A DNA stretch of 64,000 nt from Streptomyces sp. NBC_01591 (GTDB taxonomy: Bacteria; Actinomycetota; Actinomycetes; Streptomycetales; Streptomycetaceae). How positions within the stretch are numbered: position 1 is the first letter of the stretch; each line of letters starts with the position of its first letter. Shown here in pieces: positions 51,314-59,851 of this stretch. Below the pieces are notes generated by a model. That model saw only the letters and a program-made list of their open reading frames with translations, was not told where the DNA came from and did not search any database. The stretch spans positions 744,001-808,000 of the forward strand of contig NZ_CP109327.1 in NCBI RefSeq assembly GCF_035918155.1. Direction: 5' to 3'. The translations under genes were made by a program, and so were the position numbers.

Positions 51314-51991
51314 CTAGGCGCCGGCGGGCATGAGGTAGTCGTGCTCCAGCAGCCACTTGACGTTCAGCCGCTGCCCCTGGCCCGGATCGAGGAAGACCGC
51401 GTCCAGCTTGATCTGCTGACCGCCTCCCGGCTGCTCGAACCACGGGGCGATACTTCCCTGCCACACCCAGAAGGGCTTGGCCACCTTGTAGACGCGGTAG
51501 TCACAAGCGACGACTGCGTCACGGGTGTTGAGGTTCTGCGGCGGCAGGGCCCGCTCCGCGTACGCATCACCGGCGGGTGCCAGGTAGCCGCCGTACTCGG
51601 AACCGAAGCGGTCCAGACGCTGGCCCGGGCGCAGCTTGGTCGGCTCCTTGTCGATCTGCCCGTTGACTTCACCGAATCCGTCGTTGGGCGGGTACTTCCA
51701 GCTCCCGGAGTCCGCGGGGCCTTCCCAGTACTTCTTCAGGAATGCCTGCGGAGACAGGGTTCCGGTGCGCTTGTATCCCTTGAGGAGCGGGCCCACAGGG
51801 GCCAGCCGGTTGTTCGGAAGCCACTTGGGGCCGAGCCTGGCATCGCCGCGGAACTCACCGGTACAGGGCTCGTGGCGGGCCGAGGACGCAGGCGACCGGT
51901 CCTCCGGCTTCGCCGAGGCGCTCGCGGCCGGAGCCGCGATGAGCCCGGCGGTGATGCCGAGCACGGCAAGTACGTTGCGCATGCGGTTCAT
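51314..51991 (-). CDS. Secreted TNT-domain protein (NAD+ glycohydrolase-type toxin)
   Basis: 225 residues; GAGGGGAA precedes the ATG at 51991. A signal peptide (MNRMRNVLAVLGITAGLIAAPAASASA) exports it. From residue 45 on, TNT blocks appear: KWLPNNRLAPVGPLLKGYKRTG, FLKKYWEG, YPPNDGFGEVNGQ, LRPGQRLDRFGSEYGGYLAPAG, AYAERALPPQNLN and YRVYKVAKPFWVWQGSIAPWFEQPGGGQQ. The Arg-rich RxDRFGxxxGxY(L)xPxG...RALPP stretch matches the NAD-binding site of the tuberculosis necrotizing toxin family, which hydrolyses NAD+ in target cells. Here the toxin is a stand-alone exported domain. Confidence 0.88.
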   Translation of the reverse strand: MNRMRNVLAVLGITAGLIAAPAASASAKPEDRSPASSARHEPCTGEFRGDARLGPKWLPNNRLAPVGPLLKGYKRTGTLSPQAFLKKYWEGPADSGSWKYPPNDGFGEVNGQIDKEPTKLRPGQRLDRFGSEYGGYLAPAGDAYAERALPPQNLNTRDAVVACDYRVYKVAKPFWVWQGSIAPWFEQPGGGQQIKLDAVFLDPGQGQRLNVKWLLEHDYLMPAGA

Positions 51992-52129
51992 TCAGAGTTC
52001 CCCTCGGGTGCTGGTGATCATTCGCCGTAACTGACAAAGAGTAACCACTCATTCACCCACAGCGTCCGAGCCGTGCCGTCGCGATCCGGACATCCCGCCG
52101 GGGACGCGTCCACGGTCTTCGGCCTGCCG

Positions 52130-52306
52130 TCAGAGTCTGTTCTCGACCCAGAAGCTGATGACGCCGGCCAGGGCGGTTCCCGTGCCGTAACAGATACCTT
52201 TCAGTAAGTGCGAGGCCGCGGCGCCCCGTTGGGCACGGGTCCAGTCGCGGAGCCGGCCCCGGAGGCTTGGCGGTAGCGGTGGGGAGGGTTCTGACACGGT
52301 GCTCAT
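52130..52306 (-). CDS. Small single-TM protein
   Basis: 58 residues from the ATG at 52306, preceded by AAGGA. A Pro/Ser-rich N-terminus and a basic amphipathic helix (SLRGRLRDWTRAQRGAAASHLL) lead into a C-terminal hydrophobic segment (ICYGTGTALAGVISFWVENRL). The TM-at-the-very-end layout is that of tail-anchored or small toxin-like membrane proteins. No family recognised. Confidence 0.5.
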   Translation of the reverse strand: MSTVSEPSPPLPPSLRGRLRDWTRAQRGAAASHLLKGICYGTGTALAGVISFWVENRL

Positions 52307-52470
52307 GGGTCGTCCTTGTCTGCGGCAGGGCACGGGGGCGGCGCCCCGGCCCGGGGGCGCGCGGCGGAGGGCGAGGGACGGCGGTGGTGTTTCCCGTGCG
52401 CGGGACCCACTGTTCGTGGGGTCCCACGCACGGTGTTGTGCCGAGGCGAGGTCGGCGCGGGCGGACCGGT

Positions 52471-53190
52471 TCAGTGCCTCACGAGGGCGGGAGGTAGCCG
52501 GTCGTGGATGAGGAACTGACGGAGTTCGGGTTCCATCGGGATGCGGAGTGCGAAGTCCTGGTCCAGGTGGTTGCTCCAGCGGACGGGCTGGGGCAGGTCA
52601 CCGGTGCGGTAGCCGAGCATGCGGGCGAAGGCCCGCCAGACCCGGGCGTCGGGCGGTGTGCCGACCGCCGCATGATGGGCGGCCAGGAGGTGAGCGGCGA
52701 TGGGGTCTCCGGCGCCGGCCGCGAAGCCCCACCAGTAGAGGGCGCTCTCGTGGCGGTCGATGGTGTACAGGAGGCAGGCGAATGTGCGCGCCCCTGCGTG
52801 ATCGTAGTAGGTGTCGAAGGCCAGGAGGGTGTCGATGTCGTCCGAGCTGAGCACCGTCTCGCACACGCTCCGTACGTGTGCCAGCACCGCGGACGGGTGA
52901 GCGGCGGCGTCGGAGGCCACGATGGGAGTGGGGCGCCGACGTGGCCGATTGCGGGTGCGCGGCCGCGTGGAGGGATGGGCCGGGGTGCCGTAGGACGGCG
53001 GCGCGTATCCCTGTGCGGGCGCGGCCATCGGTGGTGCGGACTCGGGTGAGTCGGGTGTACGCACCCGCGGAGGCCGCGAGGCGTCTTCGGCGATGCGCAG
53101 GGCCAGTCGGCGCATGAAGTCGTCGGTGTCGTGGGTGCTGAGCATGTCGTGGAGTACCTGCGCTTCGGCGCGCAGGGTTTCATCGAGCAT
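52471..53190 (-). CDS. Unknown protein coupled to the ECF sigma gene
   Basis: 239 residues. The ATG at 53190 shares a base with the sigma stop (TGATG), and AAGGGGA lies upstream. The N-terminus (MLDETLRAEAQVLHDMLSTHDTDDFMRRLALRIAEDASRPPR) is helical. A Pro/Arg-rich linker (residues 50-95) leads to a Sel1/TPR-like helical domain (LLAFDTYYDHAGARTFACLLYTIDRHESALYWWGFAAGAGDPIAAHLLAAHH). There is no TM or zinc motif, so it is not a standard anti-sigma factor. Its job is probably to modulate the sigma factor or carry its output. Confidence 0.78.
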   Translation of the reverse strand: MLDETLRAEAQVLHDMLSTHDTDDFMRRLALRIAEDASRPPRVRTPDSPESAPPMAAPAQGYAPPSYGTPAHPSTRPRTRNRPRRRPTPIVASDAAAHPSAVLAHVRSVCETVLSSDDIDTLLAFDTYYDHAGARTFACLLYTIDRHESALYWWGFAAGAGDPIAAHLLAAHHAAVGTPPDARVWRAFARMLGYRTGDLPQPVRWSNHLDQDFALRIPMEPELRQFLIHDRLPPALVRH

Positions 53191-53756
53191 CAGGAATCCC
53201 CTTTCCCCGTTTCGGGGAGATCCATGAGATCGTGCAGCTTCTTCCGGCCCAGGTGGGTGTTGCTCTTTGCCGCGCCTCTCGTGATGTTGAGGTACTCGGC
53301 GATCTCCTCGAAGGTCATCCCCGAGAGATAGTGGAGCCTGACGCAGTCGGCCTGTTTCGGCGCCCGCATCTGCAGTTCCGCCAGAGCGTGATCGAGGGGT
53401 TCGTAGCCGCGCAGTGCGAGGATGTCGTCGACGGTGACGGCACTGCTGTAGGCGGCGGAGTCGGTGCCGACCGGGATCTCGCGTTCGGCGTGGCGGGCGC
53501 GGCGCCGGTAGAAGTCTGTGATCTTCGCGTTCAGGATGGTGTAGGCAAGAGCGATCGGGTTCGAATGGGCCTCGATGCGGATCCACTTGCGGTGCATCTG
53601 TATCGCCGCGTCCATGAGTGCTTCGTCGGCGTCCTGGAGATTGCGCAGACGTGTCATCGCGACTCGCAGGAAGTCGTCCTTGTGCTGGACGAAGAACGCG
53701 GTGAAGGCCTGGTCGAGCTCGGACTGACGTGCCTCCTTCTCGGGTGAGTCGGTCAC
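53190..53756 (-). CDS. ECF-family RNA polymerase sigma factor
   Basis: 188 residues from the GTG at 53756, with AGGAGG 5 bases before it. Region 2 is AFTAFFVQHKDDFLRVAMTRLRNLQDADEALMDAAIQMHRKW near residues 18-58, with YTILNAKITDFYRRRARHAE. Region 4 is LAELQMRAPKQADCVRLHYLSGMTFEEIAEYLNITRGAAKSNTHLGRKKL near 125-175. It directs RNA polymerase to stress-type promoters. It is coupled by overlap to a 77-residue protein upstream (GTGA) and a 239-residue protein downstream (TGATG). No anti-sigma gene is recognisable. Confidence 0.9.
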   Translation of the reverse strand: MTDSPEKEARQSELDQAFTAFFVQHKDDFLRVAMTRLRNLQDADEALMDAAIQMHRKWIRIEAHSNPIALAYTILNAKITDFYRRRARHAEREIPVGTDSAAYSSAVTVDDILALRGYEPLDHALAELQMRAPKQADCVRLHYLSGMTFEEIAEYLNITRGAAKSNTHLGRKKLHDLMDLPETGKGDS

Positions 53757-53986
53757 GGAGCCTCCTGGTGAAGGCGGCCCGGGGCCTGTCCGGACGGGCA
53801 TGGCCCGGTAACCGCCCGGCGCCGGGCGGGCGGTGGGTACTGCGGTGCCGAGGAGCGCACGGCGGAGCGCCGTACGCGAGCCTGCGAGGCGATGCGGGTG
53901 GTCCGGCGCGTGATGCCGCCGCCCGCTTCGGTCAACCGGTAGGCGCCGGGAGTGACCAGCGCGTACCAGGCCCTGAGGAGCCTCAC
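53753..53986 (-). CDS. Small basic protein, first gene of the ECF sigma operon
   Basis: 77 residues from the GTG at 53986, which follows GAAGGAGGG, a strong RBS. The start MRLLRAWYALVTPGAYRLTEAGGG is followed by an Arg-rich, Pro-rich tail without hydrophobic segments. The stop overlaps the sigma start (GTGA), and the sigma RBS lies in its last codons. Because of the overlap its translation sets the sigma level. Function unknown. Confidence 0.6.
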   Translation of the reverse strand: MRLLRAWYALVTPGAYRLTEAGGGITRRTTRIASQARVRRSAVRSSAPQYPPPARRRAVTGPCPSGQAPGRLHQEAP

Positions 53987-54469
53987 GGACCCTCCTTCGT
54001 TCAGGTCGTTCTGGAGCGCGTCATTGCGGACCAGCTGGATCGGTACGTTCTCACCACTCCACCGACCGCTACCCCCGTTCGGGTTAACCGACAGGCACAT
54101 GTTCCTAGCGCATAGTGATCAACCCGATGCTCACTCAATGCTCTGACCTGCACACTTAATGCAGTCGAGTGACCCATGTCACAGGCGTTACTGGTGTGCA
54201 CGCCGGTGTTCGCCACCCCGAGCAAGCCCTGGCGCCACCTGCGCCGTTGAGATCCGTCCACCATTCGCGAACGTGATCTTGAGGGTTCGCGTGCCCTCAC
54301 GTGGTGCTGCCGGAAGCGCTCGATGCGGCACTCCGGTGGGCGCGGCACCGGGATCGCGGTCCGCAGGTTCCTCCGAGGGCCCCTCGCCTGACATGGGCCC
54401 CATGAACGGCCCCATGAACAGGACTTGCCGCGCAGTTCATGGAACTGCGCGGCAGTCCTGCGGCAGGGT
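53987..54469. other. Gap between the sigma operon and the clp gene
   Basis: 483 bases. The sigma-operon promoter should lie in 53990-54160, which is locally less GC-rich; on the minus strand TTGATC and TAGGAA about 11 bases apart are weak candidates. Position 54395-54420 holds a direct repeat (GGCCCCATGAAC twice). The clp terminator is at 54421-54458. No gene is supportable. Confidence 0.4.
54421..54458 (-). terminator. Terminator of the clp gene
   Basis: GCCGCGCAGTTC pairs with GAACTGCGCGGC around ATG, and GGACT with AGTCC outside it, with one bulged T (17 bp in all). It lies 12 bases after the clp stop in the direction of transcription. Confidence 0.75.
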
Positions 54470-56998
54470 CTACTCGGCTGCGGCCGTCTCGGACTCGGCC
54501 CGGGACTCGGCAGAGGTCTCCGAGCGCCCGATCGAGCAGACCAGAGCGTTGTCCCTGACGTCGGCGACGATGGTGTCGCCCGGCTCCGCTTCGCCGCTCA
54601 GCAGCAGGGAAGCGATGCGGTTGTCGAGTTCGGTCTGGATCGCGCGGCGCAGCGGGCGGGCCCCGAACTCCGGCTGGTGGCCGTGCGCGACAAGGATTCT
54701 CTTTGCTGCCTCAGTGACCTCCAGTTCCATGCCCTGGGCCCGCACGCGGCGTTTGCTGCCGTCCAGCATGAGGTCGACGATGCGGCCGAGGTCGTCCTTG
54801 TCGAGCCCGTGGAAGATGATCGTCTCGTCGACGCGGTTGAGGAACTCCGGCGGGAAGTGGCCCCGCAGGTCGCCCATGAGGTTGTCGCGGATCTCGGAGA
54901 CATCGCCCTTGTGGGCGAGGATGCGCTGGGCGCCGATGTTGGACGTCATGATGACGACGGTGTGGCGGAAGCCCACCGTTCGCCCCTGTGCGTCGGTCAG
55001 TCGTCCGTCGTCGAGGACTTGCAGCAGTGTGTTGAAGACGTCCGGGTGGGCCTTCTCCACCTCGTCGAACAGGAGCACGCTGTACGGCTGGCGGCGTACC
55101 TTCTCCGTCAGCTGGCCGGCCTCCTCGTGGCCCACGTATCCGGGTGGTGCGCCGACGAGCCGCGAGACGGTGTGCTTCTCCTGGAACTCGCTCATGTCGA
55201 AGCGGGCCATGCGGTTCTCGTCGCCGAACAGCAACTCGGCCAGTGCCTTGGCTAGTTCTGTCTTTCCCACACCGGTGGGCCCGAGAAAGAGGAAGGAGCC
55301 GACGGGGCGGTTGGGGTCACCCATTCCGGCCCGGTTGCGGCGCACCGCTTGCGCGATCGCGGTGACCGCCTCGTCCTGCCCGACCACACGGGAGTGCAGC
55401 GCGTCCTCCAGCTTGAGGAGCTTCTCCTTCTCGCTGGCGGTGAGCTGCGTGACCGGAATGCCGGTGCGACGGGAGACGACATCGGCGATGTCGGCGGTGG
55501 TGACGTCCATGACGCCCTCACGTCGTTCTTCGATGCCGGCTAGTTCGGCCTCGGTCTCCGCGATCTGCGGTTTCAGCCCCGACGCCTTCTCGAAGTCCTC
55601 GGACGCGACGGCTTCGTCCTTCTCCCGCTTCAGCTTCGCGAGCTTGTCCTCCCGGGAGACGACTTCGGTGGACCTGCCGAGCGACCGCAGCCGCACCCTG
55701 GCGCCTGCCTGGTCCATGAGGTCGATGGCCTTGTCCGGCAGGAAGCGGTCGCTGATGTAGCGGTCGGACAGCTCGGCCGCCGCCACCAGGGCATCGTCGG
55801 CGAAGCGGACCTGGTGGTGGGCCTCGTAGGAGTCCCGCAGGCCCTCCAGGATCTGGATGGTCTCCTCGACCGTCGGTTCGGGCACCATCACGGGCTGGAA
55901 GCGCCGCTCCAGGGCGGCGTCCTTCTCGATGTGTTTGCGGTACTCGTCGATGGTCGTCGCTCCGACGACGTGCAACTCACCACGGGCCAGGGCGGGTTTG
56001 AGCATGTTGCCCGCGTCCATCGCACCCTCGCCGGACGCCCCGGCGCCGACCACGGTGTGCAGCTCGTCGATGAAGAGGATCGTCGAGTCCGCGGCGGCGC
56101 TGACCTCGTCGATGACGTTCTTGAGCCGTTCCTCGAACTGGCCGCGGTACTGGGAGCCCGCCACCAGGCCGGAGAGGTCCAGGGCGATCACCCGCTTGTC
56201 CTTGAGGGTGCGGGGGACGTCTCCGGCCACGATGCGCTGGGCGATTCCCTCCACGATCGCGGTCTTGCCGACACCTGGCTCACCGATCAGTACGGGGTTG
56301 TTCTTGGAGCGACGTGAGAGGACCTCCACGGTCTGCTCGATCTCCTCGGCCCGGCCGACCACGGGATCGAGTTTCCCGGCCTTGGCCTCCTCGGTCAGGT
56401 CGCGTCCGTACTGGTCGAGTGTGGGGGTGTCGCTCGTACCGCCCGCCGGGGTGCCCTCGGCCCGTGCCGCATTGTCCGCCTCGCGCCGCAGTCTGCCGGT
56501 GTCCGTGCCGTATGCGCCGAGCAGTTTGGACGCACCGGACTCCTGCGTGTCCAGCAGCGCGCCGAGGATGTGCTCCGGCCCGATGTAGGAGACTCCGGCC
56601 GCCTGTGAACGCTCGTAGGCCTGGAGCAGTACGCGTTTGGCGGCGGGCGTCAGGCTCGGCTTCGCGGACGGGGTGGCGCTCTCCCCCGGCAGGATTTCGG
56701 CGATCCGCTTGCCCAGCTCGTCGGGGTCCGCCCCGGCCTGTTCGAGCAGGGTGCGGGCCGGGTCCACCTGGGTGGCGGCCCACAGCAGATGCTCGGTGTC
56801 CAGGTCCCGGCTGCCGTCGTCGGTAGCGCGCGTGGTCGCCCGGCCTATCAGCTCGCGGGCCGATTCGGTCAGCAGCCGCCCGATGGGAACCCGCTGCACC
56901 TGTGGCGGTGAGGACGCCGGGGACATCCCGAAGAACCGGTTGAGCATTTCCGCGAACGGGTCCGGGCCGCCGAAGGAACCGAAGGAGGACATGGTCAT
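54470..56998 (-). CDS. ClpC/ClpB-like AAA+ chaperone (Clp ATP-binding subunit)
   Basis: About 842 residues from the ATG at 56998 (56992 is also possible). After a Gly/Phe-rich leader ([22 protein letters not shown]), two Clp N repeats follow ([44 protein letters not shown]). AAA-1 has Walker A GEPGVGKT near 238, and AAA-2 has GPTGVGKT near 571. A short middle domain with a UVR-like [20 protein letters not shown] points to ClpC rather than ClpB. ClpC hexamers unfold proteins for ClpP. Streptomyces has a separate main clpC, so this is probably a secondary, stress-specific copy. Confidence 0.92.
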   Translation of the reverse strand: MTMSSFGSFGGPDPFAEMLNRFFGMSPASSPPQVQRVPIGRLLTESARELIGRATTRATDDGSRDLDTEHLLWAATQVDPARTLLEQAGADPDELGKRIAEILPGESATPSAKPSLTPAAKRVLLQAYERSQAAGVSYIGPEHILGALLDTQESGASKLLGAYGTDTGRLRREADNAARAEGTPAGGTSDTPTLDQYGRDLTEEAKAGKLDPVVGRAEEIEQTVEVLSRRSKNNPVLIGEPGVGKTAIVEGIAQRIVAGDVPRTLKDKRVIALDLSGLVAGSQYRGQFEERLKNVIDEVSAAADSTILFIDELHTVVGAGASGEGAMDAGNMLKPALARGELHVVGATTIDEYRKHIEKDAALERRFQPVMVPEPTVEETIQILEGLRDSYEAHHQVRFADDALVAAAELSDRYISDRFLPDKAIDLMDQAGARVRLRSLGRSTEVVSREDKLAKLKREKDEAVASEDFEKASGLKPQIAETEAELAGIEERREGVMDVTTADIADVVSRRTGIPVTQLTASEKEKLLKLEDALHSRVVGQDEAVTAIAQAVRRNRAGMGDPNRPVGSFLFLGPTGVGKTELAKALAELLFGDENRMARFDMSEFQEKHTVSRLVGAPPGYVGHEEAGQLTEKVRRQPYSVLLFDEVEKAHPDVFNTLLQVLDDGRLTDAQGRTVGFRHTVVIMTSNIGAQRILAHKGDVSEIRDNLMGDLRGHFPPEFLNRVDETIIFHGLDKDDLGRIVDLMLDGSKRRVRAQGMELEVTEAAKRILVAHGHQPEFGARPLRRAIQTELDNRIASLLLSGEAEPGDTIVADVRDNALVCSIGRSETSAESRAESETAAAE

Positions 56999-56999
56999 G

Positions 57000-57357
57000 G
57001 TCACCGTCCAGTGAGTGCGGGTGGGGGAGCGCGAGCGGGGTGCCGGCCAGGATCGCCCTGCGCCGGACACGGACGTGGGGGTGCCCGCGGCTCACGGATC
57101 ACCGAGGTTGCCTCGTAGCCCCCGTCGGCAGGTGATTTCACTAGACCAACGCCTACTCCGTCACGCAACGGCGCGGACGATCACGCATCACATGCGACCG
57201 TCGCCCACCACGGCGTCACGGACTTCCTGGCCCGGTGACGAACCGGCCGGGAATCCGCCGTTCGGGTGACACCTGGACCGACCGCGCCGCAACGCGCGGG
57301 CGGACGGTCCCGGGCGGTCGCCTCGCCGAGCGTCCGGACCCCGCCAAGACTTGCGCC
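57000..57357. other. Divergent promoter region of clp and the membrane-protein gene
   Basis: 358 bases. No HspR inverted repeat (CTTGAGT-N7-ACTCAAG) or CIRCE element was found by eye, so heat-shock control by HspR or HrcA is not evident. The part near 57120-57160, which includes GATTTCACTAGACC, is AT-richer and a likely promoter. Confidence 0.35.
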
Positions 57358-57800
57358 ATGAGCAACAACGAAAAGTTGGAGGATCTCAAGGGCGGCCCCG
57401 GCCACATCGTCCTGTTGGCGGTCGTCTTCGCCGTGCCCGTCCTCAAGCTGGCCTGGACGCTGGGCGGCGGAGGTGAGACGAGCGAGGCGCTCGTCGTCAT
57501 GGAGCCGTCCAACTGGCCCAACATCCTGATCGGCATGCTCCTCAACAACGCGCCGCTCGCCTCGGTGCTCGCCGTCGTGGTCTCGCGCACCACGTACGCG
57601 TACTTCGCCGCCAAGGGCGGAGCCCGGGTTCACTCGGACGTGCCCACCGCCCACAGGCTGGTGTCGGCCGCCGTCGTGCCGCTCACCTTCGCGCTGGTGG
57701 TCGGCGCCTTCCACGGGCTTTGGTGGGGAGCGCGGTGGCCCTTGCCTCCTATGCGCTGCGTCTCGGCGTGATCGTGGAGTACCGCACCGGGCGTCGCGAG
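57358..57800 (+). pseudogene. Membrane-protein gene, frameshifted near its 3' end
   Basis: From the ATG at 57358, MSNNEKLEDLKGGPGHIVLL and LLNNAPLASVLAVVVSRTTY, continuing to TFALVVGAFH, describe a three-to-four-TM protein. The frame then ends 20 codons later in an unnatural tail (WWGARWPLPPMRC) at 57771. The +1 frame carries the natural continuation ALVGSAVALASYALRLGVIV, EYRTGRRERG. One base was lost or gained near 57718. Family unknown. The gene may still give a truncated product. Confidence 0.55.
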
Positions 57801-57804
57801 CGCG

Positions 57805-57916
57805 GCAGCGGCAGGTCGGCCATGATCACCGCGTCCACCTTGACGCAGATCCGCTCACTGTCCACGAGGACACCGTCACAGTCGAAGATCACCAGTTCAA
57901 CAGGGCTTCGAGTCAT
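57805..57916 (-). pseudogene. N-terminal stub of a HAD-superfamily hydrolase
   Basis: Read leftwards from the ATG at 57916: MTRSPVELVIFDCDGVLVDS, ERICVKVDAVIMADLP. The DxDGVLVDS motif I, with the nucleophile Asp, of HAD phosphatases is intact, but after 36 residues the sequence runs into the broken membrane-protein gene. The remaining about 180 residues, with motifs II-IV, are missing. The start overlaps the stop of the 117-residue gene upstream (ATGA). Confidence 0.7.
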
Positions 57917-58266
57917 GGGCGCAGCCTAGCGGCCCCGCGCGGCGCCTCGACAGCTGCCTTCTTCGTTTCCCTGTCGTCGACAGGGACGTGGGAGCGGGGT
58001 GTGCCGGAAGGCGTTGTGTGCGCCCCGCCGCTGGGTTCCGTGCCCGAAGCGCACGCCACCAGCGGCCGGAGCAACGTGCGGCGTTCAATTTCGGACATGC
58101 GGAAGGTGGCCTTGACCCTTTCCGAGGGCAGCGTGTTCACGAATCCGCGCTCAGCGGTCGCGTCGTATCCGTGGTCCGTGCACCGCCCCGGCGGTCTCTC
58201 GTCGGCTGCGCCTGCTGACCACTGCCGTGTGGAGCGGCCGACGAACTCCAACTGACGCATCGTCAT
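57913..58266 (-). CDS. Hypothetical protein upstream of the HAD stub
   Basis: 117 residues from the ATG at 58266 (GAGGGGAACGTTT upstream; a second ATG at 58260). Two facts support coding: the good RBS, and the ATGA overlap of its stop with the HAD start, the usual sign of an operon. MRQLEFVGRSTRQW, GYDATAERGFVNTLPSERVKATFRMSEIERRTLL and a Pro/Thr-rich tail show no known family. Codon bias is weaker than in neighbours. Confidence 0.45.
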   Translation of the reverse strand: MTMRQLEFVGRSTRQWSAGAADERPPGRCTDHGYDATAERGFVNTLPSERVKATFRMSEIERRTLLRPLVACASGTEPSGGAHTTPSGTPRSHVPVDDRETKKAAVEAPRGAARLRP

Positions 58267-58384
58267 AAACGTTCCCCTCGCCGCCTTCAGCCTCGGTGCG
58301 TTCTATTTCCGGATTTCTACGTTCTTGTCAGTGCCATACGCCACGCTGGACACATACCGCCCAACACCGGCTTGGAGGCCAGTA

Positions 58385-59104
58385 GTGGACGCCCAGGACC
58401 TTGCGCAGCTCGCCGACAAAGAGTTCGAGCAGATGCTCACCTCGAACATTCACCCGCCCACCCGCGATGCCAGAACGTGGGCGGCGATCACTCACCCCGA
58501 CAATCTGCCGCGCGCCCGGAAGATCCTCACGCATGTCCACGAACGCACCGCGAGCGTCCTGCGCCGCCGGAAGACCGAGCGCGAGGAGTTTCGCATCGAG
58601 TGCTTCGCCCGGGGCGAGGCCGGCAAGCGCGAGTGGTTCGCCACCCGGGCCGAATTCGAATCGCTGCGCCGCCGCACCGCCAACTTTCATCAGCGTGTCC
58701 AGCGAGCCATCTCCGAGCTGGGCCAGGAGCAGCGGAACATGAATCGCGCACAGAGCCTCAACGCCGGGCAGCAGAGCCGCGAGACGCTCCGCGAACTGGC
58801 TGTTGCCGTGCAACGTCACCAAGCGGTCCATGCCCGCAACGGCGGCGGCGCCGAGCAGGCGGACCACGAGCTGTGGCGGCATCTCGACCGGCTGACCGTG
58901 CCCACCGGCCCCGGCCAGCATCCGACGACACTCCGCACGATGCTCAGCATCTACTGGACCGAGGTGCAGCCGGTCGATGACGATCCGGAGCGCCTGACTC
59001 AGACCGAGCACGTCACCCGCAGCGCCCCCTCGGCCCCTTCCGCGACCCACTCCGGTGTTCCGCAGGCCCGGCGCGTTCATGACCGGGAGGACCACACGAC
59101 GTAG
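58385..59104 (+). CDS. Hypothetical coiled-coil protein
   Basis: 239 residues from the GTG at 58385, with TTGGAGG 7 to 8 bases before it; the frame is open from 58325. It is charged and helical (LAQLADKEFEQMLTSN, KILTHVHERTASVLRRRKTEREEFRIECFARG, FESLRRRTANFHQRVQRAISELGQEQ), predicted coiled coil from about 60 to 140, with a Ser/Ala/Thr-rich C-terminus. Similar proteins accompany phage-like or integrative elements, but no such genes are near. Function unknown. Confidence 0.65.
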   Translation: MDAQDLAQLADKEFEQMLTSNIHPPTRDARTWAAITHPDNLPRARKILTHVHERTASVLRRRKTEREEFRIECFARGEAGKREWFATRAEFESLRRRTANFHQRVQRAISELGQEQRNMNRAQSLNAGQQSRETLRELAVAVQRHQAVHARNGGGAEQADHELWRHLDRLTVPTGPGQHPTTLRTMLSIYWTEVQPVDDDPERLTQTEHVTRSAPSAPSATHSGVPQARRVHDREDHTT

Positions 59105-59292
59105 CCGCACCTCTCCACGCCCGCGGTCCCGTTGTGTTGTGTTGCGCCGGGGCATCGGGCAGAACGGCAGTCGTCCGTTCCGCCCGATGCCGGGGTGGGT
59201 CAGGAGGCCTTGTACAGAGAGGCCGGTGTTCCGTGGACCCGGCGGGCAGGGCCCGGTGCCGGATGACGCACCGAGCCCCTTTCAGCGGCGCA

Positions 59293-59808
59293 TCACCACC
59301 CCGTCACACCGTCGACGCGCTCGCGCACCAGGTCGGCGTGGCCGGTGTGACGCGCGTACTCCCCGATCATGTGCAGGTGGATCAGCCGCAGTGAGTACTC
59401 CTCGCCGCCATGGACGAAGGTGTCGTCCAGCGAGGCGCCGGCGACGATCTCGTCCGCGAGCCGGCATTCCTCGATCAGGCGGGCATAGTCCTCGGCCGCG
59501 CGGGCCGGATCCAGGTCCTCGAAGTCCGCGTCCTTGCCCTTCTCCGGGTCGTACATGGGGTCGAATGCCTGGCCGGCGAACCGCTCCCGGAACCAGACGC
59601 GTTCGACCTTCGCCATGTGGCGGATCAGTCCCAGAAGAGTGAGGTTGGACGGCGCTACGGTCTGTTCGGCGAGTTGTTCCCCGGTCAGGCCCGCGCACTT
59701 GTGCAGCAGGGAGCTGCGGAACCATGCGAGATAGCCGGTGAGCATCTCCCGCTCATCTGCCACGAGTGAACCGGGTACGCGCGTCACCTCGGGTGCTGTC
59801 CATGTCAT
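59293..59808 (-). CDS. DinB-family protein (DUF664)
   Basis: 171 residues. LTGYLAWFRSSLLHKCAGLTGEQLAEQTVAPSNLTLLGLIRHMAKVERVWFRERF, with His in RHM and later IHLHMIGEYARHTGHAD, gives the four-helix DinB/YfiT bundle with its His triad for a metal. Actinobacterial members are mycothiol-dependent S-transferases or of unknown role. The length is typical. Confidence 0.88.
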   Translation of the reverse strand: MTWTAPEVTRVPGSLVADEREMLTGYLAWFRSSLLHKCAGLTGEQLAEQTVAPSNLTLLGLIRHMAKVERVWFRERFAGQAFDPMYDPEKGKDADFEDLDPARAAEDYARLIEECRLADEIVAGASLDDTFVHGGEEYSLRLIHLHMIGEYARHTGHADLVRERVDGVTGW

Positions 59809-59851
59809 GGCGTGATCATGCCTCGTCCGCGGTGGAACCGGACAGGGTTTT

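Noticed and set aside
53560..53580. GGTTCGAATGGG resembling a tRNA T-arm
   Set aside because: It lies inside the ECF sigma coding sequence and has no matching acceptor or anticodon stems.
57000..57357. Possible HspR (HAIR) or CIRCE site upstream of clp
   Set aside because: No inverted repeat matching CTTGAGT-N7-ACTCAAG or the CIRCE element was found by eye.
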